From Montifringilla adamsi (lineage: Eukaryota; Chordata; Aves; Passeriformes; Passeridae): a stretch of 64,000 nucleotides of DNA. The notes beneath the pieces are model-generated. The model was not told where the DNA came from. It searched no databases and saw only the letters and a program-made list of their open reading frames with translations. Where the stretch lies: the NCBI GenBank assembly GCA_017590115.1, contig JAGGNK010013558.1, forward strand, positions 9,227,752 through 9,291,751, written 5' to 3'. Shown in pieces: positions 52,501-64,000 of the stretch. Each line of letters opens with the position of its first letter. Position 1 is the stretch's first letter. Made by a program: the position numbers and the translations under genes.

Positions 52501-52859
52501 GTCAGTGGGAAAGGCAGCCAAGAGCTGGGTGGTGAAGGCAGGATGGACAGAAAAGGACCCCTGTGGCAGTGCCGGACCGCCACAGCCCACAGGGGTTTGT
52601 AACAGCCTGAGCCGGAGCTGCTGTGCTCCGAACAGGATTGTGTGTCTCCTCTCCAGCGCCTGAGGGCCCCGCCAGCCCTCCTGGCCATTCCAGCACCGTC
52701 CTCCTCCACAGGGCAAGGGACACACAAGGGAAAACGCCATGGATCGAGATGAAACCAAGAAGATCACTGACCAGTTGCTGCCGTAGGCAAAACTTGATTT
52801 GGGAAAAATTAGTTTAATTTATTGCCAATTTAAAATAGAGCTGAACAAAGTTAAAAACA
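49514..52859. other. AT-rich sequence, becoming GC-richer at the right end
   Basis: It contains the duplicated A-tract cassette at 50317-50520. Frames at 50931-51302 open on both strands without a motif. From about 52490 onwards GC content rises into the first CpG block, and frames there are open on both strands because stops are rare. No exon is assigned. Confidence 0.5.
50317..50520. repeat. A-rich tracts with duplicated downstream motif
   Basis: A 70-base A-rich run (50317-50390) is followed by GCTGCTATATTGTCAATT. A second A run (50482-50503) is followed by GCTGCTATATTTGCAATT. The offset is 112 bases, suggesting a local duplication of an A-tract and its 3' flank. Confidence 0.65.
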
Positions 52860-53200
52860 CTCCGTCCGTGTCTCCCCCGCCCCCACCTTTTCCCTCGGAG
52901 GAGCCTTCACTGCCTCGCCCTGATCCTTCTACCTCCTCCTGCCCCGAGCTTCCGTGAGGGGCTCAGCCCTGCTCTGGGGGCGCCGCAGGGGTCCGGCCGG
53001 GACCGGCCGAGTCCAGCCGGGACAGCCCCGCTCGCCTCACGGGCCGCCCGCACCTGGAGAGGGACACCCGGGACGGAGCGAGTCAAGGCAGCCGGACAGG
53101 GTAAGCACAGCCGGGGCAGGGCCCAGAGGTGCCAGGTGTGTGGGGGAGCCGGGCTCCTTCCCATCTCGGCAGCCACCCGAGCACTGCCGCCAGGTGAGTC
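52860..53200. promoter_or_regulatory. CpG-rich block 1, candidate promoter and first exon
   Basis: CpG density rises sharply here, with an Sp1-like CCCCCGCCCCCACC at 52873. There is no TATA box. Two good + strand donor sites lie at its right side: CAGG|GTAAGC with the intron starting at 53101, and the perfect consensus CCAG|GTGAGT with the intron starting at 53194. No convincing start codon or signal peptide is visible on the + strand, so a 5' untranslated first exon is the likeliest reading. A - strand frame starting at 53176 is open, but only in keeping with its GC content. Confidence 0.5.
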
Positions 53201-54123
53201 CTCCTGGCTGGGTCACAGTGACAATGAAATTAGGTGCATTTGCAAAATAATGGCCAACAGTGAGTCCACTCCCAAAACCAAAGACAGAACAGGGACTCTT
53301 GAGTGCTTCAGCTCCCTCAGAAAAGTAGGTAGAAATGGGGTTTGGAAACCTGAAAAACACCACCAAGAATTAAAGCAGCAAAAATACTGAGGGCAAATCC
53401 CCCGCGTAAGTAATCATCCCCCATGAGTCAGACTGACCCAGCACACGGGTTTTCATGGCAGAGCGAGGGAACAGGCCTCAGGTGGGCTCGGGCGGGCCAG
53501 CGGTCAGGGCTCAGCCGAAGAAAAAGTGACAAAAGCTGTGGCACTGGACCTGCACCTGCCACTGATAGAAAAGAAAGGAAAGAGGGTTTCAGAAAAGATA
53601 TCAAAGTCAGCTCCTTTGCTTATGGCTGTAAGCCAAGCTGCTGTTGCAGAATCTGAAAAACAAAATTTGCACTACAGGACTGTGAGGAAAAAGAAAAAAA
53701 AAAAAAAACAAAACCAAAAAACTAGTATATAATAGTGTCCTCATCCCCACACAGGTATCGCTTTCCCCTGTAGCAAACCTACTACTTATTTGTAGAGGAA
53801 CCTGTACATGGAGAAGGGTGTGATGTTTTCCTTAATAGATTATGCTTGAAGATAAACTGCAAAATAATTTCTCATCTATATGCTTTAGTTTCCACTATTT
53901 TCCAAAGAGAATATCTGTTTTCTGAACTCAGGTTAGGACTAACCAAATGATTTTTATTTTTCAGTAAAAATGAGAGTGAAGCATTCAGATTAGACATTAG
54001 GTTGCAACTCCACGAATGCTGGTCTTTAAGAAAGAATAGCAAAAAAACCCAAACCAAAACAAAAACCAAAACTCAGAGGCTGCAAAGTAATGAGCTTTTT
54101 TTTTTGGTTGGTTTTTTTTTTTG

Positions 54124-54157
<34 letters not shown>

Positions 54158-54299
54158 CAAAGCTAGCTATCTCTGGTGTTGGCTGAGGGAGTGTTCTGAG
54201 AAGTTAGGGATGCAAAATCTGCAGCGGCACAAACCCAAACCGAAAAGAATAATTTCCGTTTCATACTAAAGTAAAAAACTGGGGCTTTTGTCGGAGAAC
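53201..54299. other. Spacer between the CpG blocks, with A/T tracts
   Basis: It returns to AT-rich sequence. Holds an A-rich run (53688-53720), an A-rich arm with CAAACC/CAAAAC units (54039-54072) and a T-rich arm (54096-54153) that are roughly complementary. No exon is supported. Confidence 0.6.
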
Positions 54300-55060
54300 T
54301 TGGAGCCCGTCGGGAGTGACCCTGAGCTGGGTGCTCTACCTCTGCTGCAGGTGTTAACGAGGAGCGGAGGCGCCCTCCGAGCGGCGGTGCCTCGCCCGGA
54401 CGGGACCTGGCAGTCCCCGGGAGCCAGGTGAGCCCAGGGAGTCAGCCCGTGTGCCACGGGAAAGTTCGCCGGGGCAGAGCAGGAAAAGTGGAAGAGTTAC
54501 TGTGCAGAGGACAGTCTCTGCCTCCACCTTTCCCCGCAGCCGATCGCTGAGGAGCGCTCGCAGCGCAGCTGGGGCCGGACGGGAGGCGGCAGGGGCAGCC
54601 GCCGGCTTGCCCAGACGCGGCGGCGCAGCCCTGCAGGGATACGGGAGAGCAGCCCGGGGGAGCGGGGCCGCCTCACGGCCGGGCTGCGGGGACAGCGCGG
54701 GCTGGCGGAGGCGCCGCAGGGCCGCGGGCAGGTGCGCGGGGCCCGCTGCCCGGAGCGGAGCGGAGCGGCCGGGCCGGGGGATGCCGGGCGCTGCGCGGGG
54801 CTGCGCCGGGCGGGTCTCGCCGCCCGCCCATTGTCTGCGGCGCCCCGAGCCTGGGGGCGAGGTGTGGCCGAGCTGGGCCGGGGCTGAGGGGGGCGGCTCG
54901 GAGCCTCTGCCGGGGTGATTCCGAGGGTGCTTTCGCGAGCCCCGAGCCGGGGGACTGTCGCCGCGGGTACGTGTGTCTGTCCGCCCGGCACTTGGGGCGA
55001 TTGCGAGCTCGGCACTGCCGGGGCTGCCGTTCCCGTTAATTCTTCTCAGGTGTTTCTTCT
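54300..55060. promoter_or_regulatory. CpG island 2, candidate main promoter
   Basis: This is the most GC- and CpG-rich part of the window, densest at 54540-54970. It contains a GC box (GGGGGGCGGCTCG) near 54888 and repeated AGCGG units near 54755. No TATA box was seen, as expected for a CpG-island promoter. On the + strand, donors GCCAG|GTGAGC (intron from 54428) and GCGG|GTACGT (intron from 54967) could end first exons. Long open frames on both strands (155 codons +, 172 and 290 codons -) are composition artefacts: they are mostly arginine, proline, alanine and glycine and overlap in different frames. The downstream gene cannot be named. Confidence 0.6.
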
Positions 55061-55142
55061 TTCCAGTTTTGCTCCCAGATGGAGCCTCAGACCTTTTTAC
55101 TCGTTGAGTGAGGAAAGGTTTATTTGTTTTAAATGATATTAC

Positions 55143-55340
55143 CTCCTCTCGGCTGTCTTGGAGCAGAAGCGGCCGTGCTGGAACAGGTCTCTCTCCGCAG
55201 CATTCATGAATCCCCTTTGCCATCATAAGACATGTGCATCTCGAGTAATCAGTGAGATGTATGAGGAGAATGAATATTCTCTGACAGGGACTCGCCGAGC
55301 ACCGGCACCTGCGAGCATCCTCTCCTCTTACAAGTCTGTG
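55143..55340 (-). other. Possible - strand first exon beside the CpG island
   Basis: Reading the - strand, a segment ends with GAGAGGAG|GTAATA, an acceptable donor whose intron would start at 55142. An ATG at 55207-55205 opens a frame of 21 codons that reaches this donor with two bases left over, beginning MNAAERDLFQHGRF. The Kozak context is weak (T at -3) and an in-frame stop lies upstream. The same bases on the + strand carry a good acceptor (CTCTCTCCGCAG ending at 55200). The strand and coding status are therefore open. The segment 55200-55290 is AT-rich but complex, and could instead be a conserved regulatory element. Confidence 0.2.
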
Positions 55341-58300
55341 TCCTGATCACTTTGTTTGCTGCCCACTAAGGTGTATTTCTTTAGCTGTGCAAGGTAGCAA
55401 TGATTCAAAATATCTCATGTAAGAAGTGGTACAACTCGTGACACCCAACTGCTTGTGTGCATCAGGTGGTGCTGGGTGCTAATCTCAGTGGACCGACCGA
55501 ATGTACATGCTTGCCTGGAATGCTTTTTGTTTGATGATCCTTGGTGGACTTGCTAAGTGCATTAGTCTGTTGAGGCTTAGAGTTTTCTAGCCCTCGGGGG
55601 TAACACATCCTGTGAACACCTCTGTCTAATGTAGAGTTCGATTTCAAAGGGAAGCCCATGATGTGGAACCGGCATTGTGATTATGGAAACTTATGATAGA
55701 TTTTCCTTAAAGAAACAAGAAACCTTATAGTGGTTTTAAAAATGAAATACAAGCTTTTTACAGGAACAAAATGCTTGCATTATCACTCAGTATAGCCATT
55801 TAGTCCCTCTCTACAACAGTAACGATTTGTTTTTAATTTTCTTTTTTTATTTCTCTTTCTGTAATGATTTTCTCTTGATTCAATTCCTTTTCTTTCCTGT
55901 CACTGTGGATGTTGGTGCCTCATCCAATTCTTAACAGCATTTGTAACTACAGTTCAGTTTATGCCCTCATCTCAAGGAAAAGAAAAAAAACCCAATCTTG
56001 TAGGCAGCACCCCTATTAATTTCACAACTTTGAATCGGTAAGATTTTATTTTCCCTTTATTGTTTGTTTGTGTTTTCAAATGTTAATATAACTTGGCCCG
56101 TTTCAGGCAGGTCTTGATTGAGAAGGTGATATAAAAATACACTGGCTCCTTTAATGATCATTTTGATTACTGCCATTGTGTGCTCTCCAGTTACAGTGTG
56201 ACGTGAGTTGTAAGTCTCTAGATCTCTTCTCCCCTTGTATTATTCCTTTTCACCAAAATATTTAGCCACTGGCAAGCCCATTTTTTACATAAGTCAAATT
56301 TGATTAAATATGGTGCTAAAATACACAGAATTGCTATGGTATTTTTCTTTCCCTAAGAAAAACAAGAAGAAACTAGGATGTGTATAAGGAAAGGTTTAAT
56401 AGTGGAGAACTAGAGATTTCTTTTGGAAAAGAGCCTTTACCAATCTTTATTGAGTTTGCTCGTCTGCATGAAGAAAAGAACTGTTGTTTTGTTATCTAGC
56501 AGCTGTAGGAAGATTGACAGCTACAAATTGCAAATCTATGAAGGATCTGCCCATGACACAATTTTTAGTTCATTTAGATCGTTATCCTACACATCTTGTC
56601 ATTTGCAAAATTATATAAACAAGACCAGTAAGTTTGTGGAGAAGATGTAAATGCAGTGAATATACTGTAAAGATTTTGAGGCTCTTTGGGATAATTAGCA
56701 GAAGCTTGCCTGAAATATGACATTACTACAGTAAATTTAATTCAAATAGGAACACACCATTGAAAGCATGCTATTGTAGAAAAGAATTACATATTTTAAA
56801 ACATGCTAGCTCTGTCAGAAGAACATTAAGAGTAGTAGTCTTTTTGTTAAGATAAAGAGAACATCACTGATGTTGTGGTGTGCTTTGCATTTCTAAATAG
56901 AATCTAATGAATTACAAACATTCATTATGCTACAGGCAATTGCTGAAACTTCTCAGCACCCCAAAATAGAGATTTATTTATATGCTCATATTTGAATGTT
57001 TTCTGATTATGGTATCATTGTAAAAATAGAAATAAATAAAAAAAACCCCAACTGTTGTTCTGAAATGAGTTCTCTCCTAGCTCCAGGTCTTTGGTTGTTC
57101 TTCCTCTGTCTTGGAAATTTATGTTTAAATACCTCAGTGTGTTCAGGTTATGGAACTTTCTGTTGAGAAGTGTGGGAAAGCTACAGGAGGGGTCTGAGAG
57201 CATTCTTTGTTGGATCCTGGAAGAGTTAAGGGCGTATAATCTGCAGCAGAAGATCAGGTTTACCAAATGTCTGAGAAAGAAGGTAGCTGAAATTTTCAAA
57301 GGTCAAAAAGAGCAATATTCTAATTTTAAAGGACATCTGGCATAAATATTACTTAACATGTTAAAATGTGAAAAAATTATTTCTTGGTCTGTGTTTTTAT
57401 CTAAATGTTTAACAACTTTGTGTTTCTTAGACATGGTATTTGTAACACGGTTACTGTTTTTCTAATGCTGCTTCCTTCTCTGTGGACTCAAGAATGAGCC
57501 ACTGGAAAGGGTCTGTATTTATAGGCCCAAACCAATTTACAGCTTTTGAATGCCTCATTTCATGGCTATACTTGGCACTGTACACTGTGGACTGTCACTT
57601 TCCAAAAATGGATTTCTTTGAAACATGTGGGTCTTTGGAGTTCAGTTTCATCCCACCTCCTCCTGGGTGCCATGAGGGCACAGCAGAGGTGGTGGTCACA
57701 GCCAGGGATGGATGGAGTGGAGCCCCTCACGTGTCCCCTTCTGCTCCAGCACTGGGGCTGACGTGCTGAGGGTTGAGACAAAACTGGGTGGTTCCTATGG
57801 GGGTGGAGTGGGAGGATCACATCCTCTGCTGTTCACAAGGAGAGGTACTGAAAATTTATTATTGAATTCTGCTGCTCTTTACAACTGGTTTTAATTTATT
57901 TTTAAATACTGTCTCTTAAACCTTTATCTTGGGAATTAACTCCTGCCTTGGCACTTTATTTCTAAATTAACTCAAACCCAAGTGGATTCAAAATGCAGGA
58001 GACCCTTTTATAAATGACAGTGTTAATGACAGATGATGAAACACAGGCTGGAGAATACATACCAATTTATCTGTTGATTTTCTGTGCTGTATTACAGCTA
58101 CATTGATTATTCCTGATAGTCCAGGTGATTCTCCTTGAATGCATTGTGGTGAAACAGAAAATTATAAAAGTGCACATCTGCAGGAACTCTAGGTCATAAG
58201 TCCTAGAGTTTGATCTGAAGTCCTAGTCCTAGGTTTGATCTGAAGTAAGCAAGTATTGTTGGTCCCTCAAGGACTTGCTTAATGCTCATCTCTTTTCCAT

Positions 58301-61275
58301 GGAAGGTGCAGGAAATTTTAAGGGAGAAAAGTCTGTGTCTCAAATTATGGTGATATTGTGGATACATTAATTGTGAGTTAATGTAAATGGTGTCCAGAGA
58401 ATCAGACAAATCTTCAACATAATTATTAATCAAAGTAAGAGAAGGGAAAAGAAAGATGAAGTATTTTTGAAGGCTGATACTGGGCAGTGTCTCACAGCTA
58501 GAAATGAATGTTACTCAATGAGAGAATGAGGGAGGGGTTTGGGGGGAGGTTTTTTTTGATGGTGTAAAACAACTATTTCTTCCCTTGTAAGCTGAAGATC
58601 ACTTGGCTTTATCATACAATTCAGATGTTTGAGACTAGCCTTCTTTGGCAAGGAAGAGTCATTGTGTTCCTCAGTGTGTTCTGCTCCTGTGGCAGGCCTG
58701 CAAACGCAGTAAGTGATTACGCTGCTGTTAGCCAAGGGTCTGCTTCTTTAGCTTAAGTAGGAAAGATCTCCACTTGGAAGAGAAGCTTTTGAGTCCTTTC
58801 TTCCAGAGCAGGAGGAGTTCCTATCTGTGTTGCAGTAGTACTTTTAAGCAGCTTCAATTACATATTCTTAACTTTGTTTCGCTAGCGGGAGCTCCCCTTT
58901 CAGTATCGCTGACCTTTTTCAGTGAGGTTAGCTTAGCTTCTGCTGAATCCACCCTGCCTGTTCTGCTAGGTTGTAATTCCCTTTACAAAGTCCACTTTTG
59001 CCTTTATTTTATGACTTCTGGTTTTGATCATATTCCTTCAGTTCTCAGAAATATTTCGCATTCCTTAATCCTTATGTTTCCTGCTGATACACCACTTCTA
59101 TCTCTTTCAGTCTATCCAAAGAGCCCAATTCCTTGTACTCCAACTGTTTGGTTTGCTCACTAGCTCTAAGATCTTTTTACACCTACAACTTTTCTCCCAC
59201 TTCAAAGCTAGTCATGACAATGTGACATGTTTTCTGTATCCAGCTGTAGCCTATATCTGTAACTGGTATTATGTTTCTGAACCTGAATTTTCATGCCACT
59301 AACACTGCACATGAAGTTTTCTCTGTGAAGAGGGTTCATCCTGACAAGTAGTGTTACTATGAAAGCAGGTGATACATCCATGTTCTTGAAAACAGCAGAA
59401 TTGCATCCTGAGGGTGAGAGCAGAACCACTGCACAGAATGGCTGAGACATGATCCTAATTTTCTTTGTTAAAAGGTAACTGACCAACTGCTGATGAATTC
59501 TGTTTCCTTCTAAACCAAAAAGAGCCATCTTCTCCACTCAACAGCCTTGCCCCTTTTCCTTGCTACTCTCCCAAGGCTCAAAACTTAGATATCTATTCCC
59601 TTCTCCAGAGCTTAGTTTTGGTCTACAATGTGTTACAAGTCTCTCTGGGAGAGGTCAAAGCCTCCCCAAAGCCAAGATTTTGGCTTTTTTTTTAGTTGCT
59701 CTAAAAAGGAGTAGTCCAGCCCTGCACTTCTTCCTGACTAGTAGTGTCTTGCTTGTTCATAATGGGAAATACTATTGCAATTCCAATACTGACCAAGTTT
59801 TTAAAATCTGCTTAAAAAATGCTTTAACCTCATTTGTTTGTTGATGTGTGGTAAGGAAAAGAGTGAGTTCTTCATGTATAATGAAAATGCACAGTAGAGA
59901 ATTGGACATAGCCAACCTGAAAATGTCAAATCAATGTTCAGCAAATCAAATGTTCAGCATCTTTGAATTGGGGTTGAGGTGAGGGAGGCCCACTTATACT
60001 TTGTAATTTCAAGTAAGTATTACTTTTTTCACTTTCCTATAATCAAAGAGCAGGTGAATTAACCTGTAAAATTAAAAAGAAAAATTGCCTTCAGAAGAAT
60101 TAGAAATCAACCATTTATTTCACAAAGCAAAAGATCAAGATGAGACTTTTCAGCTATAAATGAGAAATTACATAAACATTATTAGCATGAAAATGTGTTT
60201 ATAGTGTAAATTCAAATGCAGTAATAAGTGTCTTTTTGTTTAATAAAATGACATAAAAGTGAAAAATCCCAGCATATAAATGGTAGTTAAAAATACTCAA
60301 GTATCCAAATCCAAATTTTTTCTAAACTAAAACTTAATGTTTTCTAGACAGTCTCCTTAGATCTGTCACTCCTGTTCTGGCAGTGAATCAAATATTTTTC
60401 CTATTTGAAAATGGACAAAACTCCACTCTTTCTCCAAATTGCTTGAGGAGAGCAGCTTTTCCTGCTCATTGCCTGGATAGCTCCACCAAATTTAAAAAAC
60501 CCCAAACAACTAAATAAATCTTGGGAGGGTTTTTCCATGTCACTGAATATGTAAGATAAAATGTGTTGAACACATGCTGAATTTTCAGAGAAAACAGCTG
60601 TTTAAACTCAATGGAGAATTTCCCACACTTATAAAGTAGCAGGTTTCTCTTCTTCTGTGTGAAGCATTAGTCTCTATCATGAGGACACATTAAAATTATT
60701 TTGTTTTGATCAAATATCAAGTCTTTTCACCAATACAGGAAAGCCTTCAGATCTCCCCAGGAAAACATTACTTGTCCCTGTTAAAGCATTCCCATTTTGT
60801 CTTAACAAATCACATAGAGCAAACTAAAGCTCTTGCTTTGCCATACATCACTGATGAATAATTTATTTAAAAAGCAAAAGAAAGGGAAAGAAAAAGCCTT
60901 TATGTAAAATGTCCATGTAACAACATTTGTAACAGGAAATGTTGGGCAACTTTGTGCAGGCACACAGCTCCTGTCCTGTCCTGGGCACACCATGGGTAGT
61001 CTGGAATATTCTGTGTGCAGATCCTCAGACCTGCAGCGATGTGTCTGTGCTTGAAATCCAGTTAAGTAAGAAAAGCAGTGTGAATTAGCACAACTGGAGC
61101 ACTCCACCGCTGCGAGGACTCCTGCACAGTTTGAGATTTCCCTGTTACACTTCTGTACACAGTGTCTCTGTGAGTGACTTCGGCTCGGGGGATGGAGCTG
61201 TCCGCTGAAAAGCCATTGCACTGTGGGCATAGAGCTGGCATGTCTGCAGGTGCATGGGTGAGGGGGACAAATTAC
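55341..61275. other. AT-rich sequence, no assigned gene
   Basis: Open frames are short and without motifs. A small tandem duplication around GTTTGATCTGAAGT lies at 58199-58244. A G-rich run at 58530-58549 could fold as a quadruplex. If the promoter at 53-55 kb drives a + strand gene, this would be its first intron. Confidence 0.5.
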
Positions 61276-61364
61276 CTGATGATGATGATGGCAGCAGAGA
61301 TTTCCATAGCAGTCCAGCCTAGGATCACTGCATGACTCACAATGATGATGGATACCCATCCATC
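61276..61364 (-). other. Candidate exon encoding a membrane-like segment
   Basis: On the - strand, the pyrimidine-rich acceptor CCCTTCCACTCTGCAG precedes this 89-nt segment and ATCAG|GTAATT follows it. Of the three frames, the one starting at the first base is open and strongly hydrophobic (for example WVSIIIVSHAVILGW, then a run of four isoleucines at the end), which resembles one or two membrane-spanning stretches. Another open frame over the same bases (part of a 203-codon frame, 60802-61413) is histidine- and cysteine-rich and less protein-like. The run of isoleucines comes from ATC repeats, so the hydrophobicity may be accidental. The family is not recognised. Confidence 0.25.
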
Positions 61365-64000
61365 CTGCAGAGTGGAAGGGATCGGTATGTGTGTAGGTAT
61401 TTATTGCCTTCAAAATAAGCTGGAGTGAAGGTCAAATGCAGTTAAACCTGAGAGCACTGCAGTTTGAGAAGTAACACTGCTCTGCAACCGCACTACTTTT
61501 TAGCAATGTTCACACACATGATTCAGCTCATGATCTGTGAGTATGGAATTTCTGAAGATGGAAATTATTTGCAGAAGGGGATTTACCTTGTTAGGCTTTC
61601 AGTTGTTTAAAACAGTTTTGTAGTTTAACTTTGGATGTGATGAGAGGAAATACATAATTTTCATGGGGCTTTTTGTTTTATTGAAACTGTAAATGTAGAA
61701 CTCTTCTTCCTTGTGCATTATTCCAGTGTGCTCTGAGCATCTACCAGACATACTCATTGAGAAATTGTTGGAAATGTTTTCACCACTTTGTTTTCTGGCA
61801 GACAGTTGTAATCCAGTTTGTCAAATGAATTTTCTTGATTGCCTTGCAGCATATGCAAAGTACTTAAAATTGTTGTAATTGCCTCTGAAGAGCTGGGGTG
61901 GGGGAAGAGAACAACACAAAAGAAAACAAGCAAAAATCCAGCTTTCTATTATTATGTAAGTATAAAGAAAATTGTACTGTATAAAGGCAGCACAAAAAAT
62001 ACAACAGGGGTAATATAATGACAGCAATCAAATCCTTCAGAATTCTGTACAGCGATTGGTCAGGGCTGTGGGGAACACAGATTGCTGTGTAAAACATTGA
62101 ACAAACTAAACTTAGACTATCAAATGCATTTACTGTCTGGCTTTCACTTGAATATAAATATTTGAGTTGTCAGTTCTGCAGGGCTCTTTCATGTGGGGGA
62201 TGTTGCTAAGGTCCAGGGGTATCCCTCTGTCTCCAAGTCCACTGTTCAAAATTGCTATAATCAATTTCACTTCCACTACTATGATATTTAATGTATTTTA
62301 GAATGCTTATAAGCAATTACCACCTCTGTGTTTCTGCAGAATTTACAACTTACACTGACTTTGTTGCCTACACCAAAGAAGGGAGAAATGTTTTTTCTGC
62401 ATATCATGATGTTTGGGTTATATGTAGTCTTAAGCTATTTTTTTTCTTCTATGTTAACTTACATTCTTCTTACCAAAATCATGCTTAAAATATTTGTCAG
62501 GAATCCATGGAGGGCAGAGGTATAAACTCTTAGCAAACAGACAGGGCTTCATAGTGAAGTGAGAAAACACTCTGCAAGATTCATGGTATGAATTAAGCTG
62601 CTAGTTGATTAGCTTTTGCAGCAATTTTTCCAGCCACTCAAGAAAGGCCAGTGTGTGGTACAATAAATCCAGAGATCTTAGGGCTGATATTCCTGTATCT
62701 TAGCCTCTCTCTTTCTAAAATGTCAGCAGTCCTTGTAAATCAGGAGGTTCTGCTTGGTATTCTGGGCAGTGTGCCTTTGGAGCCAGGCTGGAGGGAGCAC
62801 CATGATTGTTGCCTTTTGGCTGAAACCCTTGAGAATTATCTGGAGAAAGCACACTGTGTGGGAAAAGACCTTCTCGATTTGTTGCCAGGAGGTGTCACTG
62901 CAGCTCAGGAGTAACTGTTTCATCCCTTGAGACCCTTTTTTGTGGTGTCAGGGTCTCCTCTGAGCGCAGGTGTCATGAGTTGCAGCAAGGCCTGGCCCTG
63001 CATCGCATGGCTGGAGGAGCAGCACTGAAACTGTGCAGATTATTAATTGATATATAGACAAGTAAAGAGAAGATGCCAATGTGTACTAAGTGTGTTGCTC
63101 CCCAAAAAGGCCCTTTCCCCATCCATAGTGAATATGCAGAGCTGTGGTACTGGGGCCTCCTGCCTTTGGGAATCTGTGTGTGCAGGGCTTCCTGGGGCAG
63201 CTGTTTGTGCTGCCCTGGTCCCATTCACCTCTCAGGGTTTTAGCAGAACCTCAGCAGTCACTGACCAAATCTGTCGTGTTGGAATGAGCACGGCAAGATA
63301 TCTGGTGAAAATGCCAGGCTGAAGAATCTGGAGTCATGAGTAGTTTTGGGAATCATATCCTTGAATGCTACTGATAGCAATCTTTCAAAACAATTTAAAT
63401 AATTTATTTTAATGCATGAGGAGCTTTTTATTCACAATCAGTTTTGCGCAGCATATTATATGTATTTTATACAGCCTGCTAATGAGCTGAAGACTTGTTA
63501 ATTATATGTGTGTGGAATGGCATAGCTGCTGAATTATGCACATTATTTTTCTTTACAACGAAGCCTTCCTCTTAACTGTATCTGTACTGCTTGAAATGTG
63601 CACCTCTGGCTGCTGATACAAACTCTTCTACTGTCACTTCATTATTGTAAATCTTTGGGTTTTGGTGATGTGAAGGATTAGTCTGAAAGGTGGAAGAGTT
63701 GGTTAGGCAACAAAATATACTGTTTGAAAACAGCTTCCTGTGCTGCATAAAACAGCTGTTGGGAATTTTATATCCCCTGAAATAAAAGAAAAAAGTTTGA
63801 TAAAGGAGTATTAAATCTGTAATGGTTCACTTAACTTTCTTTCTTCATCTCTCTGGTCTGTAATTCATTACAGTTTTCCTATTTAATATTGTCCTCTTGA
63901 TGTAGAAAACAACAGTAAAAACTAAACTTATAGGTGTTTTTTGCAGCAAAATATTTTATAAGGCCAGATCAGTGTTGTGAGAATTGTAATATACATAGAG
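61365..64000. other. AT-rich sequence, possible regulatory element at right
   Basis: No gene is recognised. A stretch after GTGTTTCTGCAG at 62338 is open for about 45 codons but lacks a good donor. The region 63420-63600 is complex and rich in homeodomain-type TAATTA/ATTA cores, which suggests but does not prove a conserved non-coding element. Confidence 0.45.

Noticed and set aside
54497..55015. 172-codon - frame and 155-codon + frame in the same island
   Set aside because: Same composition artefact; no signal peptide, domain or good start context.
54354..55226. 290-codon open frame on the - strand
   Set aside because: It lies in the CpG island, is dominated by arginine, proline, alanine and glycine, and overlaps other long frames on both strands. 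Lack of stops follows from GC content, and no domain is recognisable.
60802..61413. 203-codon open frame on the - strand
   Set aside because: Cysteine- and histidine-rich translation is low in complexity where it crosses CAT repeats, and no family motif is seen. The more plausible reading of part of it is a different frame bounded by splice sites.

Overview
This window looks like non-coding DNA from a bird, probably a songbird. The evidence is the 3' end of a CR1 retrotransposon with its typical terminal octamer, plus two avian-type endogenous retroviral LTRs. One of these is an almost complete solo LTR with a 5-bp target-site duplication. Most of the sequence is AT-rich, full of short mononucleotide runs, and has only short random-looking open frames. 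I recognise no protein-coding gene, tRNA, rRNA or known small RNA. The longest open frames sit in GC-rich CpG sequence, where stop codons are rare by composition, or lack any family hallmark.

Layout. Positions 1-90 are a GC-rich edge that may hold an exon. From 90 to about 52,800 the sequence is intergenic or intronic. It is broken by a small GC-rich block (3,131-3,420), a solo ERVL-type LTR (6,030-6,588), an ancient palindromic repeat (12,251-12,353), a MIR-like relic (about 26,330), an 80-bp tandem duplication (27,292-27,451), a 5'-truncated LTR (28,041-28,275), a damaged poly-T stretch containing the only N (37,581-37,747), and a CR1 3' end (45,120-45,484). Two pairs of direct local duplications lie between 39 and 50 kb: 157 bp at about 99% identity and 73 bp at about 91%. 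Two CpG-rich blocks at 52,860-53,200 and 54,300-55,060 are the only promoter-like part. They carry consensus splice donors on the + strand, and a possible donor on the - strand lies just beyond, so one or two genes may start here. From 55.4 to 64 kb the sequence is again AT-rich, with one possible membrane-spanning exon on the - strand at 61,276-61,364.

How it fits together. The most economical reading is a gene-poor region with a promoter near 53-55 kb, whose coding exons lie mainly outside the window or inside long introns. A few splice-bounded segments (12,687; 17,768; 36,465; 61,276) are listed as candidate exons at low confidence. They lie on different strands and do not form one gene model. 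I found no convincing new biological system. The most checkable oddities are the two local duplications and the assembly artefact.
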